A model generated the notes under the pieces. That model did not search any database and was not told where the DNA came from. It saw only the letters and a list, made by a program, of their open reading frames with translations. This document shows, one piece after another, positions 63,168 through 64,000 of a stretch of 64,000 nt of DNA; the first letter of the stretch is position 1; every line of letters begins with the position of its first letter. The position numbers were made by a program, and so were the translations under genes. The DNA comes from Chelativorans petroleitrophicus. Its GTDB lineage: Bacteria > Pseudomonadota > Alphaproteobacteria > Rhizobiales > Rhizobiaceae. The DNA lies in contig NZ_JAODNV010000004.1 of NCBI RefSeq assembly GCF_025398195.1, positions 1 through 64,000 on the forward strand, given 5' to 3'.

Positions 63168-63542
63168 ATGGATGACGTGAAGATCGGCGAGATTCTGTCT
63201 CCCGCCGGCCCCCACGAGGAGAGCCGCCGCTCGGAAAGCGTGCGCCGGAAGTTCTGGAGTACGGCGAAGAAAGCCGCGCGTCAGATTCCCTTCATGGAAG
63301 AGCTGGCAGCCGCCTATTTCTGCGCGCTGGACCGAGAGACGCCTGCCCGCGTGCGCGGCATCCTGATCGCGGCACTTTTCTATTTCGTACTGCCCTTCGA
63401 CACGATTCCTGATTTCCTCGCCGCCCTCGGCTTTACCGACGATGTGGCCGTTCTGGCGGCCGCACTTACCGCCGTGCGTTCGCACATTACGCCCGCCCAT
63501 CGCGAGGCTGCGCGGCGCGCGCTGAAAGACCCGCCCGAATAG
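63168..63542 (+). CDS. YkvA-like DUF1232 membrane-associated protein
   Basis: 124 residues. The DUF1232 core is RVRGILIAALFYFVLPFDTIPDFLAALGFTDDVAVLAAAL, with the P-x-D-x-I-P-D-x-x-x-x-x-G-x-x-D-D signature. One or two membrane segments are likely. Function unknown. Confidence 0.88.
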   Translation: MDDVKIGEILSPAGPHEESRRSESVRRKFWSTAKKAARQIPFMEELAAAYFCALDRETPARVRGILIAALFYFVLPFDTIPDFLAALGFTDDVAVLAAALTAVRSHITPAHREAARRALKDPPE

Positions 63543-63790
63543 CCTTCCCGCCGGAGAGGCCCCGAAGCGGGTCAAACTCTTGCCTTTTTCGTTCGATTCA
63601 ACGGTTTCGGGTGTTGCCCGTTACCGGGCAGGCCGCTTCATCTTTCTTGATGTCTCAAAGAAAGGTCTCGGGGTGGGGAAATCCTGGTCGGCATCATCCT
63701 TTGGTAACCAAAATTAAATAGAAATGAAGCAATCGGGTCGAGCCTGATGGCTTTCGTAGTCTCATTTCAGGCAGAGGAAACGGTCAGACA

Positions 63791-64000
63791 ATGCACGCTT
63801 TCATCTCGTCGCTTCTACTGCTGATTACGGTCATTGCCGCCGGGCCGGCCTTTGCGCAGGCCACCGCTGTGGGACAGCATCGCGACTGGGGCACTTACAG
63901 CTACCGGTCCGACAACGGCAAGGTCTGCTACGTGATGAGCGTGCCGAAGCAGAAGGAACCGGCGAATCTGGATCATGGCGACATCTTCTTCTTCGTCAGC
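63791..64000 (+). CDS. IalB-like (invasion-associated locus B) protein, cut by window end
   Basis: The first 70 codons of a secreted protein. A signal peptide (HAFISSLLLLITVIAAGPAFA, cleaved after AFAQ) is followed by HRDWGTYSY, KVCYVMSVPKQKEP and GDIFFFVS, which match the start of IalB-family periplasmic proteins of Hyphomicrobiales. GAGGAAACGG precedes the ATG. The rest lies beyond the window. The 248-bp gap before it shows no other gene. Confidence 0.8.
   Translation, partial: MHAFISSLLLLITVIAAGPAFAQATAVGQHRDWGTYSYRSDNGKVCYVMSVPKQKEPANLDHGDIFFFVS

Overview
The window looks like chromosomal DNA from a high-GC alphaproteobacterium of the order Hyphomicrobiales (Rhizobiales), most likely a Phyllobacteriaceae-type soil organism. 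This rests on the ccmA-B-C-D-G block next to acnA, followed by DUF1223 and DUF2794 genes, an IalB-like gene and a rhizobial-type palindromic repeat. Assignment below order level is inference.

Positions 1-2521 (minus strand) hold a restriction-modification pair that I recognise as RsrI/EcoRI type (expected target GAATTC), preceded by a small AlpA-like helix-turn-helix gene. They look like the edge of an acquired element.

Positions 2873-43857 form an accessory catabolic and uptake region. It contains two complete tripartite tricarboxylate transporters (TctC, TctB and TctA twice), one TRAP transporter, and one branched-chain-amino-acid-type ABC transporter whose permease LivM is fused to ATPase LivG and whose binding protein lies 6 kb away. 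The enzymes are two Baeyer-Villiger monooxygenases of the 4-hydroxyacetophenone monooxygenase type, several candidate lactone or ester hydrolases (two LigI-like amidohydrolases, SMP-30, a metallo-beta-lactamase-fold lactonase, and an alpha/beta hydrolase without its serine), four SDRs, two MmgE/PrpD proteins, a HpcH/HpaI aldolase, a cupin, a DUF6282 protein, a carboxymuconolactone-decarboxylase-family protein and a hydroxyisobutyrate-dehydrogenase-type enzyme. Regulators are IclR (two), GntR/FCD and LysR (two). The simplest reading is oxidation of an alcohol to a ketone, oxygen insertion to a lactone or ester, hydrolysis, then dehydratase and aldolase steps. The substrate is not deducible from sequence.

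Two operator families tie this region together. A palindrome close to GCRTTTCA-N5-TGAAACGC occurs five times, in front of the lipocalin/amidohydrolase pair, both tctC genes and the aldolase/tctBA divergent promoter. A second site, CTGTCTGACAATA, is identical in front of the IclR gene and the TRAP operon, with a degenerate relative between the lactonase and the first monooxygenase.

Positions 43890-64000 are mostly ordinary core genome: thiamine pyrophosphokinase, ABC-F ATPase, XerC, cytochrome c maturation genes, aconitase, DUF1223, DUF2794, a GNAT acetyltransferase, a Bax-inhibitor-1 family protein with a probable ybhL-type RNA leader, a LolD/FtsX-type ABC exporter with an SGNH esterase, ThpR, a low-molecular-weight phosphatase, pterin carbinolamine dehydratase, a YkvA-like protein, and an IalB-like gene cut by the window end. 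Between the DUF1223 and DUF2794 genes, a strong minus-strand intrinsic terminator with no protein gene upstream marks a candidate structured small RNA.
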